Assembly (NCBI GenBank): GCA_964639765.1
Contig: CAZXEN010000009.1
Span: forward strand, 1-63,428
Direction: 5' to 3'
DNA: 63,428 nt
Source: Scybalousia_A sp964639765
Lineage (GTDB): Bacteria; Bacteroidota; Bacteroidia; Bacteroidales; P3
Both the position numbers and the translations under genes were made by a program. Shown one piece after another: positions 27,021-34,994 of the stretch. The notes below the pieces were generated by a model. That model was not told where the DNA came from, made no database searches, and saw only the letters and a list, made by a program, of their open reading frames with translations. Every line of letters starts with the position of its first letter. Position 1 is the stretch's first letter.

Positions 27021-27544
27021 TCTTTAAAGATTATTACATCTTCGTTCTGTGATATTTCAAAAGAAGAACCAAGTGCTTCCATTAAAGGAAGACCAAACAT
27101 TATAGGTGCTTGTTTATTAGGGCTGACTACAGCTGCAATATCATTTAATGTATGCTTTTTCCCGTCAAGATCCATAAGAGAAATCTGTTTTATTCTTACA
27201 ACTGCTCCTTTACTAAGAGAACCATCTGCTAACCCTGTTTCTATTGGTCCTACAACATCGTCAACAACCAATGCTCCAGACTTGGCAAGTTGTGAGGCTT
27301 CTGTTATAGATAAAGATAGAGGCAAACTACAACCTGTGTCATATCCGAAATCAAAACTTACAGCATCGTTTATTTTTACATGAACATATATTTCATTATT
27401 TTGTCTTTTGATAGGTATTTTGAAGACACCAAGTTCAGTCTTTTTTGTTGGAAATTTTGATGGTTCATAAACCATTTCCGGATTTTTCTTGCAAGAAGTC
27501 ATAAAAATGAGCATACTTGCTATTACTACTAATACTTTTTTCAT
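27017..27544 (-). CDS. Lipoprotein with retropepsin-like aspartic protease domain
   Basis: The 175-residue product has a lipoprotein signal (MKKVLVVIASMLIFMTSC, lipid-modified Cys18), so it should lie outside the cytoplasmic membrane. The mature part follows the clan AA layout: strands, then FGYDTGCSLPLSLS with the catalytic Asp69-Thr-Gly, a long middle, and a C-terminal FGLPLMEALGSSFEI that matches the family's closing GxxxL segment. One such domain is half an active site, so a dimer is expected. It sits inside the GTPase cassette and shares an ATGA overlap with the next gene. The substrate is unknown; cleavage of the extracytoplasmic parts of the cassette's membrane proteins is a guess from context. 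Confidence 0.72.
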   Translation of the reverse strand: MKKVLVVIASMLIFMTSCKKNPEMVYEPSKFPTKKTELGVFKIPIKRQNNEIYVHVKINDAVSFDFGYDTGCSLPLSLSITEASQLAKSGALVVDDVVGPIETGLADGSLSKGAVVRIKQISLMDLDGKKHTLNDIAAVVSPNKQAPIMFGLPLMEALGSSFEISQNEDVIIFKE

Positions 27545-27633
27545 TTTAGATACTATTTTATTATTTGTTTCTTATCTTATAAATACTGCGTTTTATCTTT
27601 AGTGTTTTTTCTCGTTTCCTTTTGAATCTACTC

Positions 27634-28794
27634 TTATTTCTGTACTCCTGCTTTAGGATTAAAAGCAGAATCTATTAAACCGCTACTAAATGACTCTTGG
27701 AATTGAGAAGCATTTGTTTCTATTCTTTTAGTATTTATTGAGTTTTGTATACTATCAAGTTTAGTATTTATTGAATTTTCTATATTACCAAAATTACTAT
27801 CAATTTTTTTATCAAGTTTATTCAAAGATGAATTATTAAAAAAAAACAAGACAAAAATAAATATCAATATCACTGCTCCAATTAGAAGGATATATATATT
27901 TTTATTATCCTTTTTAAGTTCTTCATCAGGAATAATTCCTCCAATTTTCTTTTTTAAGACTGAAATATACGGAGCAAAAATATCTGACATTCCTTTAATT
28001 AATTTGTCATCGCGCTTATCGTTCTCTGCTCTCAAATTTCTTATTTCAGCATCCTTATTCCTAAGTTCCTTTTCTAATTCTTGAATTTTGTTATTACTAA
28101 TTCTTTCTACTTGTTTCTTATAATTATCATATTCGGCCTGTAGAACTGAATTCTTCTCTAAAAGAATATCTAATTCTTTTTTATGCTTAATTTGTTCGGA
28201 AGGATATTCATCAGATAAATATATTCTTTCTCCTGCAATAAAGCTGTCATAAACTTTATTACTATTAGCAATAGTCTTATCTATTTTTATCCCTTGCCAT
28301 CCAACATTAGAATGATTCAAAGAGATTTTAGAAATATTTATATCCTTGTATTGCAACTTAGAGATATTTGAATCTGCTGCATTTAGTATTTTCTGTAAAG
28401 TTGTTTCTTCATCATAGAATTGTTCTATCAAATATTTATTCTGAGAAGATAGAATTTTTCCTTGTTCAACAAAAAGTCTATTATAAACTTTAACAAGTAG
28501 GTTATATAACTCCTCTATATAAAAATATTTGTCTTTGCTTAAAATTGTTATGGCAAAGTATTGTCCATCCCTCCCATCAGAACCAAGGCAATTATTTATT
28601 AGAAAAGAAAAACAAACATAACTTTCAAAACTCTCTACAACCATTCCTTGATTATATTGAGCAGACATTTTTCTTTGCTCTCTACCATTAAAATATTTAT
28701 TTGCAATTTTGTTCGCAATATCTTTGGGAACATTACTTGGAACGAAAGCGGATTGTCCAACAGAAGAACCATGTATAAAAATCAAATTTTCCAT
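27634..28794 (-). CDS. Unrecognised single-TM coiled-coil protein, partner of the GTPase-like protein
   Basis: This 386-residue protein begins only three bp after the GTPase gene stop. Residues 1-190 form a globular domain containing GRDGQYFAITILSKDK and a helix LYNLLVKVYNRLFVEQGKIL. A coiled coil covers about 200-265, one membrane helix about 299-319, and a short heptad-like region with repeated NSINTK about 331-356. With no signal peptide, the N-terminal domain and coil should be cytoplasmic. The domain vaguely recalls GTPase-associated N-terminal domains seen in NTPase conflict systems, but I cannot confirm homology. A regulator or effector of the neighbouring GTPase is the inference. Confidence 0.75.
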   Translation of the reverse strand: MENLIFIHGSSVGQSAFVPSNVPKDIANKIANKYFNGREQRKMSAQYNQGMVVESFESYVCFSFLINNCLGSDGRDGQYFAITILSKDKYFYIEELYNLLVKVYNRLFVEQGKILSSQNKYLIEQFYDEETTLQKILNAADSNISKLQYKDINISKISLNHSNVGWQGIKIDKTIANSNKVYDSFIAGERIYLSDEYPSEQIKHKKELDILLEKNSVLQAEYDNYKKQVERISNNKIQELEKELRNKDAEIRNLRAENDKRDDKLIKGMSDIFAPYISVLKKKIGGIIPDEELKKDNKNIYILLIGAVILIFIFVLFFFNNSSLNKLDKKIDSNFGNIENSINTKLDSIQNSINTKRIETNASQFQESFSSGLIDSAFNPKAGVQK

Positions 28795-28797
28795 AAC

Positions 28798-29763
28798 CTA
28801 AAATTTTTTTACTAACTCTTTCCATAGTGTTGCTGGGTAATAACTACCAGGAGAGGTGTATGTTTTATTTCCATTTTCATCTGGATTATAAGTTCCAGTG
28901 CAGAATGGTAAGAAAGTGAAATTATCTATGGTGAAAAATCCTAATTTCTTTTGTGTGAAGCTATTAAAAAAATTAGGATAATATCCTTTAGCATCTGCTA
29001 TTATAGAAGGCAAGTTAAACACACTATTAGAATTTGCCCATTTCCCATCTTGTGGAATATCTACTTTGTTATACAATAAAATAACTTTAGAGGTTCTACC
29101 CTTAACATAATTATTGTATAACTTTATCATTTTTTCTTGATATTTCTTTCTAAAAGTTTCATTTTTTCTAAAAGGAATCGGAGAATCTAAGTCCAAAATA
29201 ATAACATATATAACTTTTCTTTGAATCCCACTATCAGTTGTAGCAACTTTACTCAAATAATGTTTGAAGGGCAAATTTGGCTCATCTTTTATTTTATCAA
29301 AGGAAAAATAATGTTCGCCAGGAGCTTCTAAAAAGTAAAGCTTTATGTCCCCATTCTTATCTATCACGTCTGCAAGTAAAAAATCTGTTGTGTTAGAAAG
29401 AGGAGCTTCTTGTCCCAATGAAGAATCAAATATTTCACAATCTAATTGATAATCGTCATGTGCAATGAGATTCCTATTTGCTTTTATACTATATCCTAAA
29501 TCTGAACTATTATACAAATAATCCGCAAGACATTTTATTATCATGCTTTTTCCACTATTTGGAGGACCACAAAGTACTACTATTGGTTTACTATCAGGCG
29601 GAATATTTACTGTATATTCTCTTTTATTATTTGAATTACTGTTTATCGTTTTTGTATCTAAATTTTGACTACTAATGTCATTTTGATCCTCTACTAATTG
29701 TAAATTCTGATCATTATCATTTAGATTATCATCTAATCTCAAATCTATATCTTCTACTGGCAT
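28798..29763 (-). CDS. GTPase-like P-loop NTPase of the cassette
   Basis: The 321-residue protein has an acidic, Asn-rich leader of about 50 residues and then a TRAFAC-type fold: Walker A GPPNSGKS (66-73), a candidate G3 LEAPGEH (145-151, with Glu in place of the usual Asp), and G4 NKVD (232-235) after strand KVILLY. NKVD specifies guanine. The Glu in G3 could lower hydrolysis. It resembles the double-GTPase-type proteins of NTP-dependent conflict systems in general layout; this is an inference, not a family match. It lacks membrane segments and has membrane-protein partners on both sides, 18 and 3 bp away. Confidence 0.72.
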   Translation of the reverse strand: MPVEDIDLRLDDNLNDNDQNLQLVEDQNDISSQNLDTKTINSNSNNKREYTVNIPPDSKPIVVLCGPPNSGKSMIIKCLADYLYNSSDLGYSIKANRNLIAHDDYQLDCEIFDSSLGQEAPLSNTTDFLLADVIDKNGDIKLYFLEAPGEHYFSFDKIKDEPNLPFKHYLSKVATTDSGIQRKVIYVIILDLDSPIPFRKNETFRKKYQEKMIKLYNNYVKGRTSKVILLYNKVDIPQDGKWANSNSVFNLPSIIADAKGYYPNFFNSFTQKKLGFFTIDNFTFLPFCTGTYNPDENGNKTYTSPGSYYPATLWKELVKKF

Positions 29764-29781
29764 AATTCTTTATTTTTTAAT

Positions 29782-30897
29782 TTAACAAAACATTCTTATT
29801 ATAAAAGTTACTATATCTATAATTAAAGCAAATAGTATCCAACCAAATAATTTCATATCACTTGGCAAACGTCCATTTAACATATCTGACCAGACGTTGA
29901 ATGTAGAAAACATTCTTGAAGAAGGATAAACAATATACCTGAAATCACCTTTTTCTATATCTGCTTTACTTTTACTTGTTGTATCTATTAGACTTAATGC
30001 TATTTCCTGTTTATCTTCATTACCCAACTTACTATAAATTGTAGACAAAGGCTCTCGTTGAAAAATATAATAGGCTTCAGGTTCTTTGATTTTTTCCAAC
30101 TTTGGTATATCAACAGCAAATAGGGTATCTATATACTCTTTGAATAAAGGATACTCTTCTTTATGATTCTTTCTCTTTATCGAATAAAAAGATTCTATAC
30201 TGCGTTGTCTAATATTTTCCTTATCTTTTACTCTAGTACTATATTTCTGAAACAAAGCAGCACATTTTTTTGAACCTTTGATACCTATATCACCCTTATC
30301 CTTCTCGTTATCGAATATACTATTCTCATAATTATAAGTATCTCCATACCGTGCAGCTGAAGTTTGAAAATACATTTCTATCTGTTTTAAATGATTCTTA
30401 GCGACATCTCCGAATCCTTCTCTCATAGAATTTTCCAATTCTCTATTAAATTGGTCAAGATAGCCTTGTATAGTATTGGATAAATTGGCTTCATCCTCGC
30501 TTTGTTGTTTTTTTATTGAGTTGTCGGTTCCTGTAGTTTTACTGTCAATAAAATTTTTGTAGTTGCCTAATTCATTCTTTACAATAGTCAAACCTTTGTT
30601 TTGCATCAGCATATAATGTACATTTGTAGTAAAGCTGGCACCCCAGAATAAAAGAAAACCTAACAAACACAGGATAATTTTGCTTTTACTTGGATTTATT
30701 GTATTTTTGAATTCAGTAATAAGCATTTTCAATAACAGTCCTGCGAGTATTGAAACTACCATCACAAAAACAAAGACAGCCCACACCTTATCTATTTCAA
30801 ATGACATGGAAATAGATTTTGAGGTCATGTAGGCAGAATAGGCAGCAAAAAGCAAATATGCTACCCAACATGCAATAATTCTAATTACTTTTACCAT
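29782..30897 (-). CDS. Unrecognised four-TM membrane protein, first gene of the cassette
   Basis: I do not recognise this 371-residue protein. Three hydrophobic helices lie at about residues 5-25, 37-60 and 72-92, followed by a 250-residue charged, mostly helical domain and a last helix at about 350-370. The large domain includes repeated Tyr/Lys-rich segments such as YGDTYNYENSIFDNEKDKGD. With an odd number of leading helices, the large domain and the two termini lie on opposite membrane sides unless one segment is re-entrant. It opens the five-gene operon, 18 bp before the GTPase-like gene, and has a -7 box at 30935-30942. Confidence 0.75.
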   Translation of the reverse strand: MVKVIRIIACWVAYLLFAAYSAYMTSKSISMSFEIDKVWAVFVFVMVVSILAGLLLKMLITEFKNTINPSKSKIILCLLGFLLFWGASFTTNVHYMLMQNKGLTIVKNELGNYKNFIDSKTTGTDNSIKKQQSEDEANLSNTIQGYLDQFNRELENSMREGFGDVAKNHLKQIEMYFQTSAARYGDTYNYENSIFDNEKDKGDIGIKGSKKCAALFQKYSTRVKDKENIRQRSIESFYSIKRKNHKEEYPLFKEYIDTLFAVDIPKLEKIKEPEAYYIFQREPLSTIYSKLGNEDKQEIALSLIDTTSKSKADIEKGDFRYIVYPSSRMFSTFNVWSDMLNGRLPSDMKLFGWILFALIIDIVTFIIRMFC

Positions 30898-30934
30898 TGT
30901 ATTAATATTTTATATTTGTTTTATAATTTTTTTG

Positions 30935-30942
30935 CAAAATTA
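30935..30942 (-). promoter_or_regulatory. -7 box TAATTTTG of the GTPase cassette
   Basis: CAAAATTA on the plus strand is TAATTTTG on the minus strand, 37 bp before the first cassette gene and downstream of the XRE-like gene. The -33 element is poor. Confidence 0.5.
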
Positions 30943-31017
30943 CTAACATCGAGTATATGTCATATAAAAAGAGTATTGAATAAAATTCAATGGTTTTGTT
31001 GAAAGATTTTCAACAGT

Positions 31018-31230
31018 TTATTTGTTTTGGGGGAATGTTTCTTTTGATAGTTCTTGGAAGAAATCGTATTCTAAGAGTGCAGATATCTTTTGCAGGAGTT
31101 CAGTGTCTATAGACTGACGTTCATAGATATAATAGACATTAGAACGCTCACAAGGCAGGTTTTTCGCCAACCATGTTGCGCCTCTTTGTTTCTGAATCAT
31201 TATTTCTTTTATTCGTCTGCCTATATGCAC
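31018..31230 (-). CDS. Small XRE-like helix-turn-helix protein (GTG start)
   Basis: The 70-residue product has an HTH layout: IGRRIKEIMIQKQRGATWLA, a second helix after NLPCERSNVYYIYE, and a final helix LLQKISALLEYDFFQEL. Small proteins of this type are common in Bacteroidota as DNA-binding regulators. The frame opens with GTG at 31230. It lies 120 bp upstream of the GTPase cassette on the same strand and is read through a 230-260-base structured leader. It may regulate the cassette, itself, or neither; only position suggests a link. Confidence 0.72.
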   Translation of the reverse strand: MHIGRRIKEIMIQKQRGATWLAKNLPCERSNVYYIYERQSIDTELLQKISALLEYDFFQELSKETFPQNK

Positions 31231-31258
31231 AGTCTTTGGCTTTTTTAAACTATTAGCA

Positions 31259-31489
31259 GTTCCTCACTAACAAATATATAACAAAGAAACGTGGAACTGA
31301 ATTCTTATATCTTACTCCAAAGGCCCTGAGAATACCGCACTAAAAAAGATATATCATAGCAATTCCACGCCATAGCGTTGGAAAATACCACTTAATACTT
31401 GTTTAATGCTTTCAAAAGTTTCTCAGGCTTTTGGAACAAATACTAAGAATTTACGTTTCTTTTCAACAAGGAACAATTCCTTGTATTTC
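31259..31489 (-). ncRNA. Large rod-like foldback RNA, 6S-like in size and shape, upstream of the XRE-like gene
   Basis: AAAGAAACGT at 31283-31292 pairs perfectly with 31453-31462. AATTCTTA, TCCAAA and CTGAGAA at 31298-31332 have partners in 31420-31453, giving nearly continuous 45-50-base arms. GTTCCTC at 31259-31265 can pair with AAGGAAC at 31468-31474. The tip is an 8-bp hairpin with one bulge at 31363-31383. A promoter at 31495-31525 should start transcription at about 31489. A closing stem, interrupted middle and terminal hairpin over about 230 nt recall 6S RNA, but I saw no diagnostic sequence. A regulatory leader of the XRE-like gene is the alternative. Confidence 0.5.
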
Positions 31490-31494
31490 TTCGG

Positions 31495-31525
31495 CAAAAA
31501 TACAAATATTCTTTGAATTGACAAT
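31495..31525 (-). promoter_or_regulatory. Promoter of the foldback RNA / XRE-like gene
   Basis: TATTTTTG at 31495-31502 (minus strand), a 19-bp gap, and ATTG at 31522-31525 match the -7 element fully and the -33 element at three of four bases. Confidence 0.62.
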
Positions 31526-31635
31526 GAAAAGAAACATCTATAAAAAAAGAGAATTAATATCTGCTTTTGTTTACATCTAACACCAAATCGGTACAACACG
31601 AAAAGATTTTAAGATAATTTTGTTTTCTGTATAAA

Positions 31636-31675
31636 AAAAACATCAAGATTTTGTGTTTAAAATGCTGATGTTTTT
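31636..31675. terminator. Bidirectional terminator-like hairpin
   Basis: AAAAACATCA at 31636-31645 is the exact complement of 31666-31675, and inside it ATTTT pairs with AAAAT across a small internal loop. The stem is flanked by A-rich and T-rich ends, so it could terminate in either direction. It insulates the small membrane protein gene from the XRE/cassette region. Confidence 0.6.
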
Positions 31676-31735
31676 GCAAGCAAAGTTTTTCTGTAAAAAC
31701 TATGTTTTATTATATAAAGCCGATTGCAGGGAAGA

Positions 31736-31767
31736 ATAAAAAACGGTTGTTTTTTCAAATAACCGTT
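31736..31767 (-). terminator. Rho-independent terminator overlapping the stop codon of the small membrane protein gene
   Basis: AACGGTT at 31742-31748 pairs with AACCGTT at 31761-31767. On the minus strand the stem is followed by a T6 run. The hairpin includes two bases of the TAA stop at 31766-31768. Confidence 0.72.
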
Positions 31768-32026
31768 ATTGTTTTTTCTTGGAAAAGAAGGCTTTCAGTC
31801 TTTTTACTCCCTCTACTCCTAAAATAGTCAGACCTCCATATTGAAACGTTTTTGCTAATCCAAACAACACAACCCAAAGAACGCCTTTTGCCTTCACACT
31901 GATAGGAAGAGCCATTTGTGCAAAAGACAGGATATAGAAAGGGATGCACAAAAGCAGGACTATAATACCTGTTCGGAAAGACAGTTTCTGCAACTTTGCT
32001 TTTACAATCTGGAAGAAACGTTTCAT
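31766..32026 (-). CDS. Small two-TM membrane protein of unknown function
   Basis: From ATG 32026 the product is 86 residues: a basic N-terminus (MKRFFQIVKAKLQK), one helix (GIIVLLLCIPFYILSFAQMA), a second hydrophobic helix (GVLWVVLFGLAKTFQYGGLT), and a basic C-terminus ending FFSKKKQ. The second half resembles short membrane modules sometimes annotated as transporter suffix domains, a weak similarity from memory. It begins four bp after the ndpA stop and is probably cotranscribed with it. Confidence 0.6.
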   Translation of the reverse strand: MKRFFQIVKAKLQKLSFRTGIIVLLLCIPFYILSFAQMALPISVKAKGVLWVVLFGLAKTFQYGGLTILGVEGVKRLKAFFSKKKQ

Positions 32027-32030
32027 GATC

Positions 32031-33077
32031 TTAGGATTCTTTTTCAAAATATAATTTATAATAACGCAAGCCTTTTTCTTCATCTTCCCCTATCTCCACT
32101 CTGTCTCTTTTGCCATGAATATAGATAGTGAAGTTCTTGTCCAGCTTGATAACGCTTCTAAGACAGCGGGCAGCTTTCTTGAGAGCCTCTTCATTAAGGA
32201 TAAAACTGTCATCAAGCGACATCTCATATTCTTTTTCGTAAGCTCCCTTATAAAGCTTGAACTTGTCCTTGAGGTCCTCGCTCTCCATTACTTTTTCTGA
32301 GAAAACATCGGTGTCAAAGTTTTTGTTTTCCTTGAAATAGTTGGAAGTTTTGTTAAGTATCTCGGCTTGGTCCGCCTTGGTCAGCTCATATTCCTGTGGA
32401 AGATAATCCACAACAAAGTTCTTGCAAAGAGAAAGCATATTCTCTGTCTGGAAAAAGGAGTCTTGTCGCTGACGCAGGGAAAGAAAATCATCTATCCAAT
32501 AAACGGCTTCATTACCTTTGGATACATTATCAACCACAGCAACGACGAAACCATCTTCCCTGTCTTTGTTGAAAACAATACACCCTTTGTCTAATTTATT
32601 GATGTTTATCCCATTGTCCTGTTCTATATCAAAGTTATCGCCTTGAGGAAAGACTTTCAAGTATGTTTCTTTGTTCTCACTTTTGAAAATACCTACGGCA
32701 TCAATAACCTCTCCATCCAGATAACACTGTGTCATATAGGTAACATAAAGCTCACCGCTCTTTATATTAGGATGCACAGAAACATCATAAAGATGATTGG
32801 CTATGTTGCAACTTTCTTCATAAAGGTTGGCCTTGGGGTCGTCAAAGATATTGCAGATGCAGTTGTACATACCATTGAAACCAACACTGCTATCATTGCT
32901 AAAGACATAGTATTGACTTCCTTTGAAAGGGGAAGTAAAATATTTTAAAAGCAAAGAAGATATGTCGCTATTCAGAATAAAAGGAGCAGCAGAAAGACTA
33001 AGAAGCTCTCCGTTTGCTTTGTTTCCTACTTTGTGCAGTACCAAACGTTCCAATACTGCATCTTCACATGTCATCAT
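32031..33077 (-). CDS. Nucleoid-associated protein, NdpA/YejK family
   Basis: The 348-residue protein matches the 37-kDa nucleoid-associated family over its whole length, with an N-terminal LERLVLHKVGNKANGE, a central FPQGDNFDIEQDNGININK, and the C-terminal IYIHGKRDRVEIGEDEEKG. E. coli NdpA binds DNA on the nucleoid; the Bacteroidota members are less studied. It has no export signal. It lies between the broken TonB receptor gene and the small membrane protein gene on the same strand. Confidence 0.85.
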   Translation of the reverse strand: MMTCEDAVLERLVLHKVGNKANGELLSLSAAPFILNSDISSLLLKYFTSPFKGSQYYVFSNDSSVGFNGMYNCICNIFDDPKANLYEESCNIANHLYDVSVHPNIKSGELYVTYMTQCYLDGEVIDAVGIFKSENKETYLKVFPQGDNFDIEQDNGININKLDKGCIVFNKDREDGFVVAVVDNVSKGNEAVYWIDDFLSLRQRQDSFFQTENMLSLCKNFVVDYLPQEYELTKADQAEILNKTSNYFKENKNFDTDVFSEKVMESEDLKDKFKLYKGAYEKEYEMSLDDSFILNEEALKKAARCLRSVIKLDKNFTIYIHGKRDRVEIGEDEEKGLRYYKLYFEKES

Positions 33078-33100
33078 AGTTTTAAAAAGAATTTTGTTTG

Positions 33101-34864
33101 TTAGAATTTTAATGTCATACCAAAAGAAGGCATAATAGGAAGCTGGTCTATACGCTCTGAGGTTATACGGTCGTAATAAAACATATTGTTCCTGTCATAC
33201 ACATTGGTAACAGACAGATTAAGTTCCAAGATAGAATGTCTGAATACGTTGAAGCGTTTCTTGGCTGAAATATCCAAACGATGATAAGATGACAGACGCT
33301 GAGAGTTCAGTGAACCATAGACTGTCTGCAGTTCTCCATTGGCAGTAGTGTAATCATAATCAAGAGACGAAATAGGAAGATACTCAACAAAACCCTGAGT
33401 TCCGGTGAAAGGGAAACCTGAACCATAGTTCCAACGGGCAGACAGTTCAAAGCTTCTGTCCCTGCCAAACTGATAAGAAACAAGAACATTGATATTATGT
33501 CTTCTGTCGTAGTGTGGATTATAGGTCATAAATTCGTTTTCTCTTTCTACCTTTCCGTATGAATATATAGCCCAAAGATAGAATCTTCCGTCAGAATACA
33601 ATAAACTTACATCTCCTCCGTATGCTTTTCCTTCTTCTATGGCAAAGGTTTTTGTCTTGTACTCCGGCAGATTGGAATGAAGAGAATTGTCATCATATAG
33701 TTTATCCCTGTTGACTGATATCAGATTGGTCATTGTCTTGTAGTATATCTCTGCATTAAAAGTCAGATGTCTAATAATATCCCACTCTATACCAAAAATA
33801 AAATGATTGGATTTCTCCACATAGTGTGTTATCTCTTTGCCTTGGAAAGAAGAAACGACGCCTCCGTACAAATCAGGACCTGCAGTAAGAAAACCTGTGA
33901 AAAGATTTACAATATCTCTGTCGCTCTTTGTATCTATAAAGCTTTGGGAATACATACCCATGGCTCCCTTGAAACGGAACTTGTCTGTAAGATTATATTT
34001 CAAAGACAGTTTTGGTTCAAGGTATATCTCACTTAAAGAAGCATAATAAGATACTCTTACGCTTGGCTCATATAAAAGTTTATCCCAAAAGCCCTTGAAA
34101 GAAATAAATGCTCCCATGTCTGTGGAGTTATCCACCTGCTCTTCTGTCATAGCAGAGAACAGAGAAGTTGTTTTGTTGGCAATCATTTCCAAACCATATT
34201 TCAGCTGATTTTTATCGTAAAAAGAAGTGGCGGTAAGCATACCTGAGAAAGAAGCGATCTTGCTGTTTTGTTTTCCTTCATAGGTGGAAGCATCCATATC
34301 CATTTCATATTTGGAATAAGCGAAAGTTCCCTCAACCAAAGAAGAACTGCCAGGAGGAAGAAGGATAAAGTTTGCTCCAAATCCAAGATTTTTCCAGCTG
34401 AAGTCTGCCATATTGCGATAACCTTTCACATCATCAGTAAAGTTAAATCCAAAAAGATTCAGTTTGCTTCCCTCCTTGCTGACAAGAGTCATTTTACCAT
34501 ATATATCAAAGAAATCGTATGGCAAATCATTATCAACATAGCTATACAGAGACTCCGAAGTAGAAGAAAGATAAGATTTTTTTGCAGTCAAAAGATAAGA
34601 AAGTGCGTATGGTCTTTCGTCTATGTCCTTGATGATAGGACCTTCCACGGTTGCAGAGGCTCCGAAAGTAGAAAGGGAAAGTTTTCCTGTAGTATGTTTT
34701 TTGTTACCATCTTTGGTGGAAATATCTATAACAGAAGAAAGCCTGCCTCCATATTGAGCATTGAAGCCTCCTGTGTAGACATCGGCTTTACGTATGATGT
34801 CTGTCTCAAAGACAGAAAAGATACCTATGGAATGAAAAGGATTATAAACAACCATACCATCCAA
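33101..34864 (-). CDS. TonB-dependent receptor, plug and beta-barrel part (separated from its N-terminus by a frameshift)
   Basis: This is the larger part of an outer-membrane TonB-dependent receptor. The frame is open upstream of the first ATG (34864) as far as the A9 run at 35017-35025 and there encodes the plug (IQVLPGVISSGDQGGQLYIR, RGGSAIQNKVLLDGM). Beyond come FNAQYGGRLSSVIDISTKDG and about 20 barrel strands, ending in the aromatic terminus PSFGMTLKF. With eight A instead of nine, the frame joins directly to the N-terminal fragment at 34995-35402, giving a full receptor of about 767 residues. As it stands, the barrel lacks a signal peptide. The substrate is unknown. Confidence 0.85.
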   Translation of the reverse strand: MDGMVVYNPFHSIGIFSVFETDIIRKADVYTGGFNAQYGGRLSSVIDISTKDGNKKHTTGKLSLSTFGASATVEGPIIKDIDERPYALSYLLTAKKSYLSSTSESLYSYVDNDLPYDFFDIYGKMTLVSKEGSKLNLFGFNFTDDVKGYRNMADFSWKNLGFGANFILLPPGSSSLVEGTFAYSKYEMDMDASTYEGKQNSKIASFSGMLTATSFYDKNQLKYGLEMIANKTTSLFSAMTEEQVDNSTDMGAFISFKGFWDKLLYEPSVRVSYYASLSEIYLEPKLSLKYNLTDKFRFKGAMGMYSQSFIDTKSDRDIVNLFTGFLTAGPDLYGGVVSSFQGKEITHYVEKSNHFIFGIEWDIIRHLTFNAEIYYKTMTNLISVNRDKLYDDNSLHSNLPEYKTKTFAIEEGKAYGGDVSLLYSDGRFYLWAIYSYGKVERENEFMTYNPHYDRRHNINVLVSYQFGRDRSFELSARWNYGSGFPFTGTQGFVEYLPISSLDYDYTTANGELQTVYGSLNSQRLSSYHRLDISAKKRFNVFRHSILELNLSVTNVYDRNNMFYYDRITSERIDQLPIMPSFGMTLKF

Positions 34865-34994
34865 AAGAACTTTGTTCTGTATGGCAGAACCTCCACGAAT
34901 ATACAGTTGTCCGCCTTGGTCTCCGGAGGAAATAACTCCAGGAAGAACCTGTATATATTGTGCTATGTCGGCTTGTCCTCCAATAGAAGGTATT

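Noticed and set aside
31283..31466. Foldback as a miniature inverted-repeat transposable element
   Set aside because: No target-site duplication was found at the ends and only one copy is in the window; a promoter at the right distance favours an RNA. A genome search could revive this reading.
31755..31949. 64-codon minus-strand frame
   Set aside because: It is a frame-shifted shadow of the small two-TM protein gene, which has the better signal and membrane pattern.
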